From: Aradus depressus
Lineage: Eukaryota > Arthropoda > Insecta > Hemiptera > Aradidae
Reading direction: 5' to 3'
DNA length: 64,000 nt
Assembly (NCBI GenBank): GCA_963662175.1
Contig: OY759214.1
Coordinates: 79,124,037 to 79,188,036 of the forward strand
The position numbers and the translations under genes were made by a program. The stretch's first letter is position 1. Each line of letters starts with the position of its first letter. Shown here piece by piece: positions 44,501 to 54,874 of the stretch. A model generated the notes under the pieces. The model worked only from the letters and a program-made list of their open reading frames with translations, was not told where the DNA came from and searched no databases.

Positions 44501-47500
44501 ACCCTGGCCGGCTGCACCTCAATAGGAGCCACTTCTTCTACAGTCTGCACCACAATTTCCTGTTTCCTCAACTTCTCCCTTATGTTGCTATCTTCGGCTA
44601 AAATCACCACCTGTACCACAACATCCGGTTTCTTCTCAGAGCATAGTCTTCTGTTTAGCGGGTCTAACTCTGCTGCAGCCAAGAAACCCTAGTCAATACA
44701 CGTCTTATATAAGATCAGTTTATAAAATATATGAATATTTTTTTGTTTGCAATCTATATGCAATATATAAATAAGAAAATATAGCATCATATAGAAAAAA
44801 TAAATCACACTTGAAGCCAGGCAGCGCTACACTCACTCGAAAATTATTTTTTATCATTCACCATCTTCAGAGAGAAGATCGCGAGCCCATCTCTTGTTCA
44901 AGTGACGACGAGGATTATCAGGATGGGAATGATAGAATAGGGCTTAACTTAAAGTAAGTAAATGAACAAAGAAGATGATACTTACATCAGTAAGGAGTTT
45001 CGACAAGATGTAGAGAGACTGTGCCCACAAGAAAGGGCATCGGCCTACAGGTATTCTATCATCAGGGTCGGTGGCCTCTGGACGGACCGCATACATCTCA
45101 GGGACCAGCTTGATACCGTCCTGCCCCTTCACTAGTAGCTGAACAAACAGAATATACGGTACAGGACATTAACATTGGAAAAGTTAATCTTCCGTCGGGC
45201 ACACTTAATCTGAGAAAGATGAAGTAGCCACATTGCCTCTTGACAAGTTACGTTGTTAGGCCCTCCACCTTCCAGATATTTTCCTATTTCCCCATCATAA
45301 CTCTTGTGCTGAAATTAAAATTTTCTTAGTCAACCCCCTTCCATAAAAACCGAACGATTTTATTTGTTTTAAATTTCAAATGATTTGAAACTCCATTAAC
45401 ATGTTAGTCGTTAAAAATATGTCTATATTCATTTCGTTTTTATATTTTTGTAATATTTTATTCTGTAAATGTACTTCCATTTTAAAATCATTTTTAACGG
45501 ACTTAATCTATCAAATTAACTGCGTACGATGATGCTCGGATTTATATTGTGCCCATCTTAAATTCAGATACACTAAACATTTGAAACTCTTTAGCGTGTT
45601 AACCACTCTTAAATGCTAATAACAAGTAATAACGCAAATTGAAAAAAACAAAAAAACAATGAGAATTGACACACCGTAATACAAGTATTAGGGTAACCAC
45701 AGTGTTTCGAAGAACAGTATATGATGGATTAATTATCGTTTTAATGATAGCAGAAATATCACGTTTCGAGTAGTCTATTAGCGGTCATGTATTTTAGTGG
45801 TGAGATAAACAAAATAAACTTATTTTTTTAAATATTGTCAATTCCACAAAAACGTTGTACATAAACTGCATTACACCATCGTTAGGTTCAGTTATAAACT
45901 AAGATGAAGTAGTTACAAACCTGACGATAGTGTGTATACTGCCAAAATCGGTAGTTTATGTATAATTTTTTTGGTGATTACCATACGAGACAACTCTATA
46001 TCATGGCTCCACAAATGGGTTGCTTCTCACAAATATTATTAGTTTGAAATAATATTTCTACCTAATACTATCAGATTACATGGTTGCAGACTCATGTTCA
46101 AAGTTACTTTTGGATTTAAAATGAAAAATATTAAATGAACAATACCTCTTCCAAAGCTGCTTCAAATCTAATTGTTGCTTCCTTATTTTTTTGAAAAATA
46201 CTGTCAATAATTAGGTAGCAAAAAAATAATGGCCATTCACATTCAATGTTGTCGAAAATCTTCAACTCCCATGGTTCATAGTATAATCTGTTTGTATCCT
46301 AACAAATGTATAATAAACATTAACATAAAAAATATAATAATTTAATATATAATATATTATCACAGCATCTCTTCTCCCATTTAACGGAAGCACTTCCATC
46401 GGCAGTATCTATAATTTATCTGTTCTTTATGTTAACTATTTCTTCGGTCAATCAGAACGTTTTTTCTACAGAAAATATTTATTGAGTCGACTTCTATATT
46501 CAAAATCTAGTCAAAACTTGAGTTTTGACTAGGTGTTTAAATATAGAAATCGACTCAATAAATATTTTACGTAATTCCTTCTTAATATTCTATAAAAGGA
46601 AGATTCTGATTGACAGGGAGTGTTTTCCAAAACGTCTATAATTGCTATTTTTTAAGAAGGGGAGAAAAAATAAATGGGAGTAGTGATGCCGATATAATAT
46701 ATTAAATATGGATTCAGAATCTCCTCAACATAAAAGTAATAATAATTTAAGAGAAAATGAAAACTTTAGAAGAATTTCCGTAGCAAAATTCACACTGTGC
46801 ATTAAGGCAAAAAGTAATTTAATTGTTTGTACCAACCTCTTTAGGAGTTTTATAACCATCTCTAAGAAATCGTTTACAGCCAAATTTCCCCTGAAGTTTA
46901 TTAACAATAGCTTCTCTAGTAGTAAAAATAAGTTGGGGGTCATCGACAGCAAAGGCAGGAAAACTGATGATGGACAACAAACCACTGTCCAACTCTTTGG
47001 AGCTAGACTCACGGGGAAGCATCGACTGAAAAACATTACATTTGACATTTATTATGTTATTTGCTACTATGAACATTCATAAGAAGGAAATATGAACAAA
47101 GTAACAATAAACATCTCTTGAGTCCCTTGGTGAAAACCGACAAGGACCGGACCGACATAGCTTCCCCCACTGTGATCGGATGAGTCGTGAACTAGTTGTG
47201 CGCATTTGTGTATAACTGTTGTCTAACTTCGTGTAAGAATGGTATGTTCAGGTCATGATGTAATGTTATGTTTGAAGTGTAGTATGGACACTGAGTGATT
47301 GTGCGGAGGATTTTATTTTGAATAGCTTGAATTATTTTCATGTGTTAGGGCTTAGCTGAACGCCATATGTCCAGATAGGTCTGATAAGACTCAGTTTGTG
47401 GTTGAGGCGAAGTTGAAATCGCTTGTCTAGTAGTCTTTTGAGCAGTCCAAATCGTCGTTTCATTTTCTGTCGAGTCTGCGTAATGTGTTTATTCCAAGTC

Positions 47501-49993
47501 CGTCGCCTGTCAAGGTAGAATCCTAAGTATCGTATTGTCATTTAAAATAAAAAAAAGATATACTATTTGATGAAAACTTGAGATAATGAAGAAATGATCA
47601 CCTGAAGAACAGCTTGGCACTTCTGTGCTTCATCAGTGAGCACGTGGATGACCGAGGAGGGACCCCCTCGGGCGCCGAATAGATCCAGATCGTTCATAGC
47701 TTCTAGGGCAGCCTTTGCCATGCCTATATAATAATGTATGAGGTACTTAAATTACACACAACATGATGAAATAAAAGAAAGCTTTTTTTTTTTTAAATCG
47801 GAAGTTTCGAAAAACTTGTCAAACTTCAACCACAATTATAAACATTTAGCAATGCCTCTATGACCAAAAGAAGTTCCCATTTCGCTATTATTATCAATTA
47901 TCTACAATTTGTTCGTTCTTATTTTAAATTATCTTTCTTTTTCAAATTCCTTTCAAATAATGGACTTATTAATAAATGTATTTGAGATCTATCACAATAA
48001 TGGCTTCTATATATTCATTATTATCTTATCCATGTCACATGGTGGGGGAAAGTACAAAAAGTTTTTACTTGTTCAATACTTTATTACTGGCCCTCAACTT
48101 TTTCCATAAGAAAAATTGATGGTTTATGAAATGACGTTACAAACGGGGTTATTCTAGTTTTCGAAAATGTCCTTACTTGATAACTTTTAATATTAGCTAT
48201 GAAAAGGGGGGCCAGTAACAAAGTAATACCCGAATACTGAAATCAACCGTATGATTACAATTATAAATACATTATAAGCCGATAAAGCAATAGTTAGTAA
48301 TTATGACTCATGCCCGGGCTTTAATTACAAGGTCATACATATCGCTTATTACCAGAGCGCTCTTTCGTCAGACTGGTGCACATGAGCCCGACTATGGGAG
48401 TCCTACATTTTGGCTACCCTAAATTTTTATTCACCTAAGGTAGGGGGCTTTAACGAGTATCAAACATCGTGCAGGCTCGGGAACATCGCTTAATGTCGGT
48501 CTTTTCACCTCCCAGATAAATAACCCAAGGGCCTCGTACGGGTTTCGAACCCGCGATCTTGAGATCAGTAGGCAAGCATGAATACCACTGTGCTACCGGC
48601 GCCCTATAAGCTATACAGCAATAGCCTATAATGAAATAGAAGCCTTAATGCATTCATTTATATTGTGGATCCCTCAGAAAAAATCAGATTGGGAGGAGAT
48701 TTAATTTAATATTTAATAGCAAAACAACAAAAACTTATTCATATTTATTACCAATAGAACTAGCATTAAGCTCAGGTAGTCCATGATTAGCTTTGTCTCC
48801 TCGCTCCCATATTCCATAATCCTTAAAAAATATCACAATTATATTAAAACAGAAAGAAAATGCAGTATAAATATTTTTAATGATAAATATTTTTAATGTC
48901 TATCATGTATCAATTTACTTTTAACCAATGTCACTAAAATATATTCTGTGTGGCACGACATATTGTGTATCAGTGGCGTGTATGAGGTTGTAATTATTAA
49001 GTTAGCTCCGTTGGGGAACTACATAAATTAAAAACATCGAAACATGTTTAACACTTATATTGTATAACTCCATAAAATGCATACAAACAGATTACCAGTT
49101 TCGGCTTATGACAGAAATTAACTGCACTCAACGATAACAAGCCCATAATACACCACTGCTATATGTATAAGATATTAATTAAACATTAGTTTTTCCGTTT
49201 CATTACCGGTATACAGTAAGCAGATTCTATGTAAAATACAAGGTTTTGAATAAAGGCTACTTCATCCAGATTGAAAACTATTTGCAATCCTGAAACAAGA
49301 GAAACTTCAGAATATGTCTTGATTTAAATAAAATATATATATACCTATATTATGAAAAGACGAACCTGAAGCTGTCATTTGAGCAAGGATAAGTAGATAG
49401 AGAGACACAGCGTCTATTTGCAGATGTCCCCATTCGTCATCACCAACGACACTTCGTCCAGTCGAAGAACTAAATTTGGCATGTAATGAGTCCAAAGGAT
49501 TTCGAGTAGTCTTAAATTTTTCTACTTTATCTTTTTGTTGCATCATTGCCATCAATAATCCTCTCATAAGCTTCACGCAACTCTACAATCGTATGCAGGA
49601 AATGAAATAGTGGAATTAACATACACTTATAATTAAAACAAAATGAGACAATATATAAAAGAAACTTCTTTAAGAGTAACCTGCTCAAGTTCATAAGCCT
49701 TCGCTCTGTCTTCATCCATATCAGCCATTTTTTTGTACGACATGGACAACCCCCAAACTGCGAGAATGGTATAAACGTTGTCACGGATCCAAGCATGTTC
49801 GTTTTCAGGACTGGCTGGAAATAATCCAGTAACTGGATTCTGAAAAAAAAAAAATCGTCATAACATCACACGAAAAAAAATTCAATAATTGAAAAACAAT
49901 AGTACAATACAATACCTGATGCTTCATAATAACTTTCCGAACAATTCTATGATAATAATCCAATCGAACACCAGAATTTGTTCTACCCCTCAT
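28716..49993 (-). CDS. PHKA: Phosphorylase b kinase regulatory subunit alpha (26 coding exons plus one alternative)
   Basis: Large regulatory subunit of phosphorylase kinase, which activates glycogen phosphorylase in the cytosol. Coding exons (high-low): 49993-49916, 49839-49681, 49582-49366, 49289-49207, 48821-48752, 47723-47602, 47025-46837, 46298-46146, 45138-44986, 44688-44475, 42635-42526, then 40918-40771 or 38464-38320, 37555-37483, 37372-37281, 37118-36957, 36511-36361, 36271-36123, 34458-34286, 34107-33985, 33766-33677, 33589-33451, 32621-32569, 31627-31481, 30727-30674, 30261-30058, 28931-28716. All junctions are GT-AG and phases close to one 1,173-aa frame, near the family length of about 1,230. 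Family landmarks in order: RTNSGVRLD start, [106 protein letters not shown]. The N-terminal half is the glucoamylase-like domain of the family. The C-terminus CNVS is a CaaX prenylation box. Seen: exons and motifs. Inferred: exact splice ends and UTRs. Confidence 0.95.
29150..29640 (-). mobile_element. RTE-like reverse transcriptase relic in PHKA intron 25
   Basis: Minus-strand frames contain [16 protein letters not shown] and [11 protein letters not shown], the thumb-end pattern of RTE-clade non-LTR transposons (FE-KVLR-I-GP, then W-R-N-EL). Several stops and shifts; inactive. Confidence 0.6.
31677..31853. mobile_element. Foldback element around (TA)n, in PHKA intron 23 side
   Basis: Arms of about 55 bp: ATATGATTTGTATATGTGAC with AAACCTGTACTGGTCCAC at the left, and their inverted partners (GTGGATCAGTACAGGTTTGC, CACATATACAAATCATAT) at the right. 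The centre is (TA)n plus a T-run. It begins only 50 bp from the acceptor of exon 23. Confidence 0.7.
32930..33010 (-). mobile_element. Penelope-like repeat end with hammerhead-like motif
   Basis: Minus strand reads GTG-CTGACGA, a GG...CC hairpin, GAAAC-CG-GTA and CAC (32961-32995), followed by a conserved flank with TTTTTGTGGAATTAGACAAT. Related flanks occur at 4547, 16019, 40453, 45839 and 49064. Confidence 0.55.
34555..35110 (+). repeat. R115 dispersed repeat, in PHKA intron 17
   Basis: Starts CAGCTATACGAAGTATAGGG and carries about four monomers with GAATGTATCGACACGAAATG and CAGTCAAATCGGCCA words. The 5' end can itself fold (CTATAC-GAA-GTATAG). Confidence 0.65.
35130..35310. mobile_element. 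Half copy of palindromic element, in PHKA intron 17
   Basis: Shares GCTCAATAAA, CTATAAAGGGAGGATTCTGC and AAAATAAATGGGAG in order with the right arm of the palindrome at 46,341-46,698. Confidence 0.5.
35516..35547. repeat. Poly(C) tract of 32 bases
   Basis: Uninterrupted C run in PHKA intron 17. Other C/G runs occur at 7552-7570, 8620-8640, 16974-16990 and 19653-19690. Confidence 0.95.
37144..37214 (-). pseudogene. Duplicated PHKA exon 15 acceptor and exon start
   Basis: The acceptor and first codons of PHKA exon 15 (37118 downward) recur about 63 bp upstream in the transcript. The copy has the same TTATTTTTAG acceptor followed by [11 protein letters not shown] and then a TGA at 37144-37146. 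Use of this acceptor (exon start 37181) would join in phase but stop after 12 codons. It is a tandem micro-duplication, seen directly; any use as a poison site is inference. Confidence 0.7.
38320..38464 (-). CDS. PHKA: PHKA alternative exon 12b
   Basis: 145 nt, phase 0 in and phase 1 out, encoding 48 residues plus one base. It begins [12 protein letters not shown] and includes DINFL and [12 protein letters not shown], so it is a diverged copy of exon 12a. The acceptor follows CTAAACCAG and the donor is GTTAGTC. Both copies are open, keep the YY, INFL and LGRPT landmarks and fit the same neighbours (FTPQ before, DDGKIP after). Known PHK genes have alternative exons; which tissues would use each copy cannot be read from sequence. 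Confidence 0.8.
39905..40226. mobile_element. Palindromic element with hammerhead-like core, copy B, in PHKA intron 12
   Basis: Related to copy A at 9711: shares CATAAAGAATATGATCAATA, GCTAGGTTGTAAAA and a terminal GGGAAAATAATACAGCTGTG. On the plus strand 40134-40168 has CTGATGA, a G-rich/C-rich hairpin and GAAAC. The left arm is less complete. Confidence 0.55.
40450..40530 (-). mobile_element. Penelope-like repeat end with hammerhead-like motif
   Basis: Minus strand 40516-40489: GTG-CTGACGA, weak hairpin, GAAACCGGTA, CAC. The flank TTTTTTGTGGAATTGGACAA is shared with the copy at 32,930. Confidence 0.55.
40771..40918 (-). CDS. PHKA: PHKA alternative exon 12a
   Basis: 148 nt, phase 0 in and phase 1 out, encoding 49 residues plus one base. 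It begins [13 protein letters not shown] and includes EINFL and [11 protein letters not shown]. The flanks are a CAG acceptor and a GTACTAG donor. It corresponds to the segment that follows FTPQ in vertebrate PHKA. Exon 12b downstream encodes the same segment again. Joining 12a to 12b would break the frame, so only one can be used per mRNA. Confidence 0.85.
41095..41375 (+). repeat. R115 dispersed repeat with 3' end, in PHKA intron 11
   Basis: Shares ATGAAATCGGACAGAAATTT, a diverged ATGAATATACAAACACGAAA word and the family 3' motif GCTGGGGAAGTAAATTGTCG followed by GGTGGTTCACCG. Confidence 0.55.
41471..41815 (-). mobile_element. tRNA-derived SINE, full length, in PHKA intron 11
   Basis: Reverse-strand copy from GGCGCCAGTAGCTCAGTGGT (41809 down) to the tail read on the plus strand as GGTTAGGTTAGG (41471). 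TCATAATA occurs immediately on both sides (41463-41470 and 41816-41823), an 8-bp target duplication. A deletion removes AAGGGC between the tRNA-like head and body. Confidence 0.88.
43960..44345 (+). repeat. R115 dispersed repeat with 3' end, in PHKA intron 10
   Basis: Three monomers (GAATGTATTGACACGAAGAG, GAATGCATCGACACAAAG) and the 3' motif CTGGGGAAGTACATTGCCGG just before a short inverted GGTGATTCAC. Confidence 0.6.
45836..45975. mobile_element. Two facing Penelope-like repeat ends in PHKA intron 8
   Basis: 45839-45905 is a minus-strand copy that lost the GAAACCGGT block. 45915-45970 is a plus-strand copy with CTGACGA, a short hairpin and CAAAATCGGTA. The two face each other and form a loose palindrome. 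Confidence 0.45.
46341..46698. mobile_element. ~360-bp palindrome in PHKA intron 7
   Basis: Centre at 46519: AGTCAAAACT-TG-AGTTTTGACT. Arms pair as AAAATATTTATTGAGTCGAC with GACTCAATAAATATTTT, and at the tips TAATATATTATC with GATATAATATATTA. A small internal gap separates the inner and outer parts of each arm. Non-coding. Confidence 0.75.
47110..47545 (-). mobile_element. Jockey-type reverse transcriptase relic in PHKA intron 6
   Basis: Minus frame 47541-47338 reads [32 protein letters not shown] and then a stop. A shifted frame continues with [20 protein letters not shown] and [13 protein letters not shown]. This is the thumb region of jockey-clade non-LTR ORF2. Frameshifted and truncated. 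Confidence 0.85.
48300..48605 (-). mobile_element. tRNA-derived SINE in PHKA intron 5
   Basis: Reverse-strand copy from GGGCGCCGGTAGCACAGTGG to CCCGGGCATGAGTCATAA. B box GGTTCGAAACCC intact. The CCGTCCTTCGG block is deleted and no CCTAA tail remains. Confidence 0.85.
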
Positions 49994-49999
49994 ATTTAA

Positions 50000-50345
50000 T
50001 AAAATGATTGCACAGCTATAAAACGGGATATATGTAAAACGAATTTGCAGCTATACGACCCTACTACTGGATGTCAGAATTCAAACATAAATAACAAAAT
50101 GTACTCATATTTAATATGTAGCACAAAAAGAGAATAACAGATAACGTTCAATTGGAGGTTACAATGACTGTTATCAAGAATTGAGCTGATAGACAGCTGA
50201 CAAGAAACTAGTGCCATCCGTGGAAAACTTGGCGAACTACTAAATGCAAGCTAACCAGCCACAGAATAACGTGTTCAATCTTCTTTACATTTTAAAAACA
50301 ATATTTTTCTCGAATCCTCAGAGGACCTCCAAAGAACGGCTAAGT
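50000..50345. promoter_or_regulatory. PHKA upstream region
   Basis: Sequence just upstream of the PHKA start codon (49,993). No repeat recognised and no clear TATA element. The promoter should lie here unless a non-coding first exon is further right. Confidence 0.35.
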
Positions 50346-50469
50346 GTCCCCCCCCCCGTCTAAAATCTTAATATTGTGGCTTAAAATACGTTTTGAAAAA
50401 AATATATCTGGTGTGACAAATACAGGACTTCTGGAGTCAATGTCCTTAAATTCATGTAAACTTTCCCAA

Positions 50470-50890
50470 GATCAATTCACACATCAAAAGAGCATCGCTG
50501 CTGATATGGCAGAAAGAATACGACGCAATGAAGAACATGGAGGGGAGCTTCTTCACCAGCATCCAGCCTTCTATCCCTTCCCAGCCATGGTTCCACCACA
50601 TTCATCGAACCAGACACTTCTTCACTTCCATTTGCCGCCTTAGACTCAACCACAACCGTTTACCTTTCCACCTTCATAAAATCAAAATTTTAGATCATCC
50701 TTTTTGTAGCTGCGACGGACTTACTCCAATCCTGTCCAATAACTGCCCTCCACAGAGAAGAGACCAGCTATTTCATACCTTAATATCCCATCGTGTCCCC
50801 CTACCAACCGATATCAGACTTATAATTAGTATTGCTAAGAAAAATACTCTTCGCAAAGAATACACCCAAAATAAGTCAATAGACTGTACT
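50470..50890 (+). mobile_element. I/jockey-type non-LTR relic: RNase H C-terminus
   Basis: Plus-strand frame reads SLLIWQKEYDAM, WFHHIHRTRHFFTSICRLRL and NHNRLPFHLHKIKILDHPF, then CSC and NNCPPQRRDQL. This is the pattern after the RNase H domain of I/jockey elements (RLR-GH-LP-HL-KI-I-D-P-C-C, HIL-CP). It lies about 0.5 kb from the PHKA start on the opposite strand. Confidence 0.7.
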
Positions 50891-51347
50891 GTATAAGGAA
50901 GAACTGTGTTGGCCATACCAAATACTTTTTGCAGTGTAATGAATTTGGTTTCTATTGAATATGTTGTCTCGGTATTTTTAGATATAGTCCTGAACTCTAG
51001 ACACGGGCACTAACTCATTAGGACAGGCAAACAGAAACATGTTTCGGTATAAAATAGTTGGAGATAAGCCAACCAATCTCTCTCTAAAAAACGATAATTT
51101 TTGAATGCTTACAAAATCATTGGGTTAATCATGAGAGGAGTATAATCAAAAAGGTGAATTTATAATAAATGTAGTCCCTATCGTATAACTAAGGACAAGG
51201 TAAATATGAGGGTCACTTCTTGATTAAAATAGTAATAAAAACATTTATTTTTTTGAATTCTTTCGAGATGCATCTTAAAGAAAAACATTTTTAATGAACA
51301 AAACTAATTTAAAACAGACAATTACGCAAGAATACATAATATAAAGG

Positions 51348-51415
<68 letters not shown>

Positions 51416-52100
51416 AGTTGAAATATAGATTATAATAAAAAATACAAAAAACGGAATAAAAAAAAATGGAATTGTCTTTCAGTTCATTATAATAAACATT
51501 ACGAAGCATTAATAGTAGGTTAAACTCACATAAACCTTCAAATAAATATACATCGTGCTTTATAATACATAAATAATTTGTTTAATATATACACACAATC
51601 TGATAGTGCAAACCTATAACGTTATATCTACAAATTTCCGAAATCACTATAAATAAAACAAAAAAGAGGGAGAAATAAAGGAACGAATAACAGCCATAAA
51701 GTTAATACATAAATTTAAATACAAAATTCAATTCTCATGTATGTTGATATCACAAAATTATCTACAGTTATAATACTAAGTGATAACTCAACAAAAGGAC
51801 TACAAAGTACGAGATGGAAATTTTACGCTTATTTTCACCATAAACATTAAAATTATCTGCACTAAATCTAAATATATAAGAGGAATGAGGGAACTCTTTT
51901 ATCAAAATATAGGGAATCATTTATTGGACTGAAAAGATTGCTACCATACATATTCACTAGTAACTGTTTTACTGTGAAGATAGGCTCGAGTTTTGGCCAG
52001 CCCAAAATCAAAAACTACTCGTAAAAATATCAATATAATATATTACGGCTGTGTAGCACATTAATAGGCATCGCTGACGTCGATGCTATGTTAATAAGAA
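50890..52100. other. Intergenic AT-rich DNA with (TA)n
   Basis: Contains (TA)n at 51353-51409. No gene or further family recognised. Confidence 0.5.
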
Positions 52101-52104
52101 AAAA

Positions 52105-52700
52105 AAACTTTTTAATTGACAAGAAACTGTGGAGTGAATTACAGGAAAATTCCTCTTTATGGACACCCCTCTAACGGACGCGGACAACCAATTTTTCATC
52201 AAGAGATAAATTTACCTCTCCTAAGCGGACACTTACAAAACAATTCATTTGAAAAATGTAATTTTGAATGCTTTTTAGTAGTCGTTGAATTCGCTGTTTA
52301 TGAAACAGGCCATTTGTTCCTTATTATAAAGAAGAAAATGGGCCCTTGCAAGAAGTGTTTACATTTTCGTCTTCTCTCCTCCTTCGGTTTTCCTAGAAAA
52401 ACGCGTCATTCCGAATTGTTTGTTTTCCGCTCAAACCGCAACACATCTCAGTCGTTATTTTACAGTAAATTGACTGGTCTTCAAAATGACACCGCAAGTA
52501 AATTCCTTATTTTAAAACAAAAAATCAAAGTCATTAATTATAACAAACTTCATAAGTCTTCTACGCGTTCGCTTGAGGAGAGTCCCAAATCACGGAGATT
52601 TGTTTTTTAAACCCTCCTCAAGGGTGTCCACTCTTCTGCAACGGACAATTTCCTTGGTCCCATGACTGTCCGTTGCAGAGGGGTTTTACTGGGCATTTAC
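52105..52700 (+). mobile_element. pogo/Tigger-type relic, copy 1
   Basis: Left end has CTCTTTATGGACACCCCTCT and CTAACGGACGCGG; right end has GACTGTCCGTTGCAGAGGGG with TTTTACTG. These are the CAGTAAAACCTC/AACGGACA end type of Tigger elements. An internal frame keeps LILKQKIKVINYNKLHKSS, the start of a CENP-B-like DNA-binding domain. No catalytic domain. Confidence 0.7.
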
Positions 52701-54367
52701 ATTTTCAGAGTAAAATAAAAGCAATAGCAACAAAAATAAGCAGTAAGTAAAAATACAGAAATACAAATATCGGTTAACAGTCATGTACGTCACAGCCCGA
52801 AGGACCAATCACACAGGCCTCATAATTGTATGTCCAAGCTGATCGGTTCTTTATGACGTCGTATAACTAGGCGAGTCCCAGTCTAAACCCAATAAAACAA
52901 GACACCGACCATTTCACTGTTCTCATCAGTTTTTCTCTGGATACAATAAAAATATCTATTTTATTAACATCCGACGCAAAAAGAGGGTTGTTACAAGTTT
53001 GAAGCCTTTGTCTGTTTGTGTGTGTGTCTGTCTGTGGCATCATAGCTCCAAGACGGCTGAACCTATTTCAAAGCGGTTTTTTTGTTTCAAAAGCTGGTAT
53101 ATTCGAGATGGTTCTCAGCCATGTTTGGTGGAATCTCTCTCGGAATCTCAGCCTCTATTACAGCAAGAGACTTGCAGTTTCAGCTCAAATATTTATAAGG
53201 CCAAGCCCCTCACCCCCCACCCAAAAAAAGCCCTCCCACCAAAGTTTCAGTAAAAAAAAAATTTTTTGTGTCGGGAGTTTTTTTTAATGTTTTTTATGTA
53301 TTTTATTATTTCAACAAATGAATGATCTAATTCTGATAAACCCTAATATAAAACTACTGTCGAGTAATACACCTGGTGTGGAACCCTAGATTAAGAAACC
53401 AGTAGTGGGCAGTTTTTAGACATTTTTATCATTTAAACATGATTATATTAAAATTGTCGTCGCTATTAGAATAGGGTAGTAGAAAGTCGTATGGTTGCTT
53501 AGCAGCTTTTCTTCCAGCACTACATAAGCAAATCCTAAACTATAAAAACTTTATTGATAAAAAATTATCAAATGTCAAAATTTAAAGTAAAATATATTTT
53601 CTGCGAAAACAAAGTGATAAGGAAGCAATAAAGCAAGGATTGAATATAAATTCATAGGACGAGACTAACGACGCTTTGCTCATGTTTTTTATTCCTAGTT
53701 CATTTTCTACAATGAAAAATATCGCTATAATGTTAATTAAAAGCGCGTCAAGAAGGAATATTGAAAATGGGTATTTTTGTCAACATTATCACCATGAACT
53801 ATAGTGAGGCTGGTGAATCATGTCCGTCGGGCCAGTAGACTGGTTGGAAGTTGAAGGGTCGCAAGTGGCCAATAGGAGACCAGCGAGAGCGTCATGTTGT
53901 TTTGACAACAGTCTAACATTGCCTCCCTTCTCGCTCTGTAGTAGCATTGCACTCCCGCCTCACTCCTCCCCGTTTTGCTTCTAAGTTTTTTCACTATTAT
54001 TTTTTATAAAACGGAGAAAATGGCGCTATTTACCGAAAATCATTAACAGGTAATTCAGAGGCTGCGACAGGCGGGAGTTAGCACGAACAAGCCGCAACAA
54101 CATAGGACAACCACACCCCATTTTTCAACGTTCCGAGGGACATAGTTCACCGATCTGATTGTAAATAGTTCAAGTCAGCCGTTCCTTCAAAGACGTCTAA
54201 ATAAATATTTATTTTTGGCTTTCTCAGTCATTGTCAAAAGTTAAGATATTGCAGACTTACACAAATTATTCGACACCACATCACTCTGACCACGTGGCCG
54301 ATATTTTGTCAACGTTTCGAATAAGCAAAATAAAAAAAAGTGTAAGTACATTACCCTTTTTACTTTG

Positions 54368-54398
<31 letters not shown>

Positions 54399-54870
54399 AT
54401 TTGTTTTCCTTCAAAACCCACAAACTACCAAGCCATATGGAAACATCTTCAAGCACAATGTCAAAAATTAATAATATTTATTGGAAATGTATCTACTTCA
54501 ATAAGCGCCATGAGTAGGAATTAGAGCGTTATTAGATGAAATTAGAAGATAGAAAATAACACAAATGAATATGGACCAGACAAAAAGAAAACGTTAAAGC
54601 GTCTTAGTAAAGTTATACTATATGATGTTCTATTTATCCATCGACGGCTGTTTTAGTAAGTGTACAAATTATTTAGTAAAACAATGACGTTTTGTTTAAG
54701 TTACTTATCTTTTCAGGTATTACAGTTCTAGAACGGGAAATATCAAAACTATATGCTTCATTCACTAGCTTAATTAATCTAATATATAAAAGTAAATGCC
54801 CACAAAAATATAGTATACCTAATTCTGATAATAGACAATAAAATGTATAAATATATCACAAAAAGCTAAA
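52700..54870. other. Intergenic between PHKA and NRBF2-like gene
   Basis: 52,990-53,270 has a repeat with GTGTGTGTCTGTCTGT and CTCCAAGACGGCTGAACC, a word common at insect transposon ends. 53,800-54,130 is GC-richer (GCGGGAGT and its inverse GACTCCCGCC-like words) without a supported exon. A 26-base A run lies near 54,370. Nothing else recognised. Confidence 0.4.
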
Positions 54871-54874
54871 TGCC

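Noticed and set aside
46708..47082. Plus-strand 124-codon ORF and a minus-strand 107-codon ORF in another frame
   Set aside because: Shadows of PHKA exon 7, whose frame carries the family motifs.
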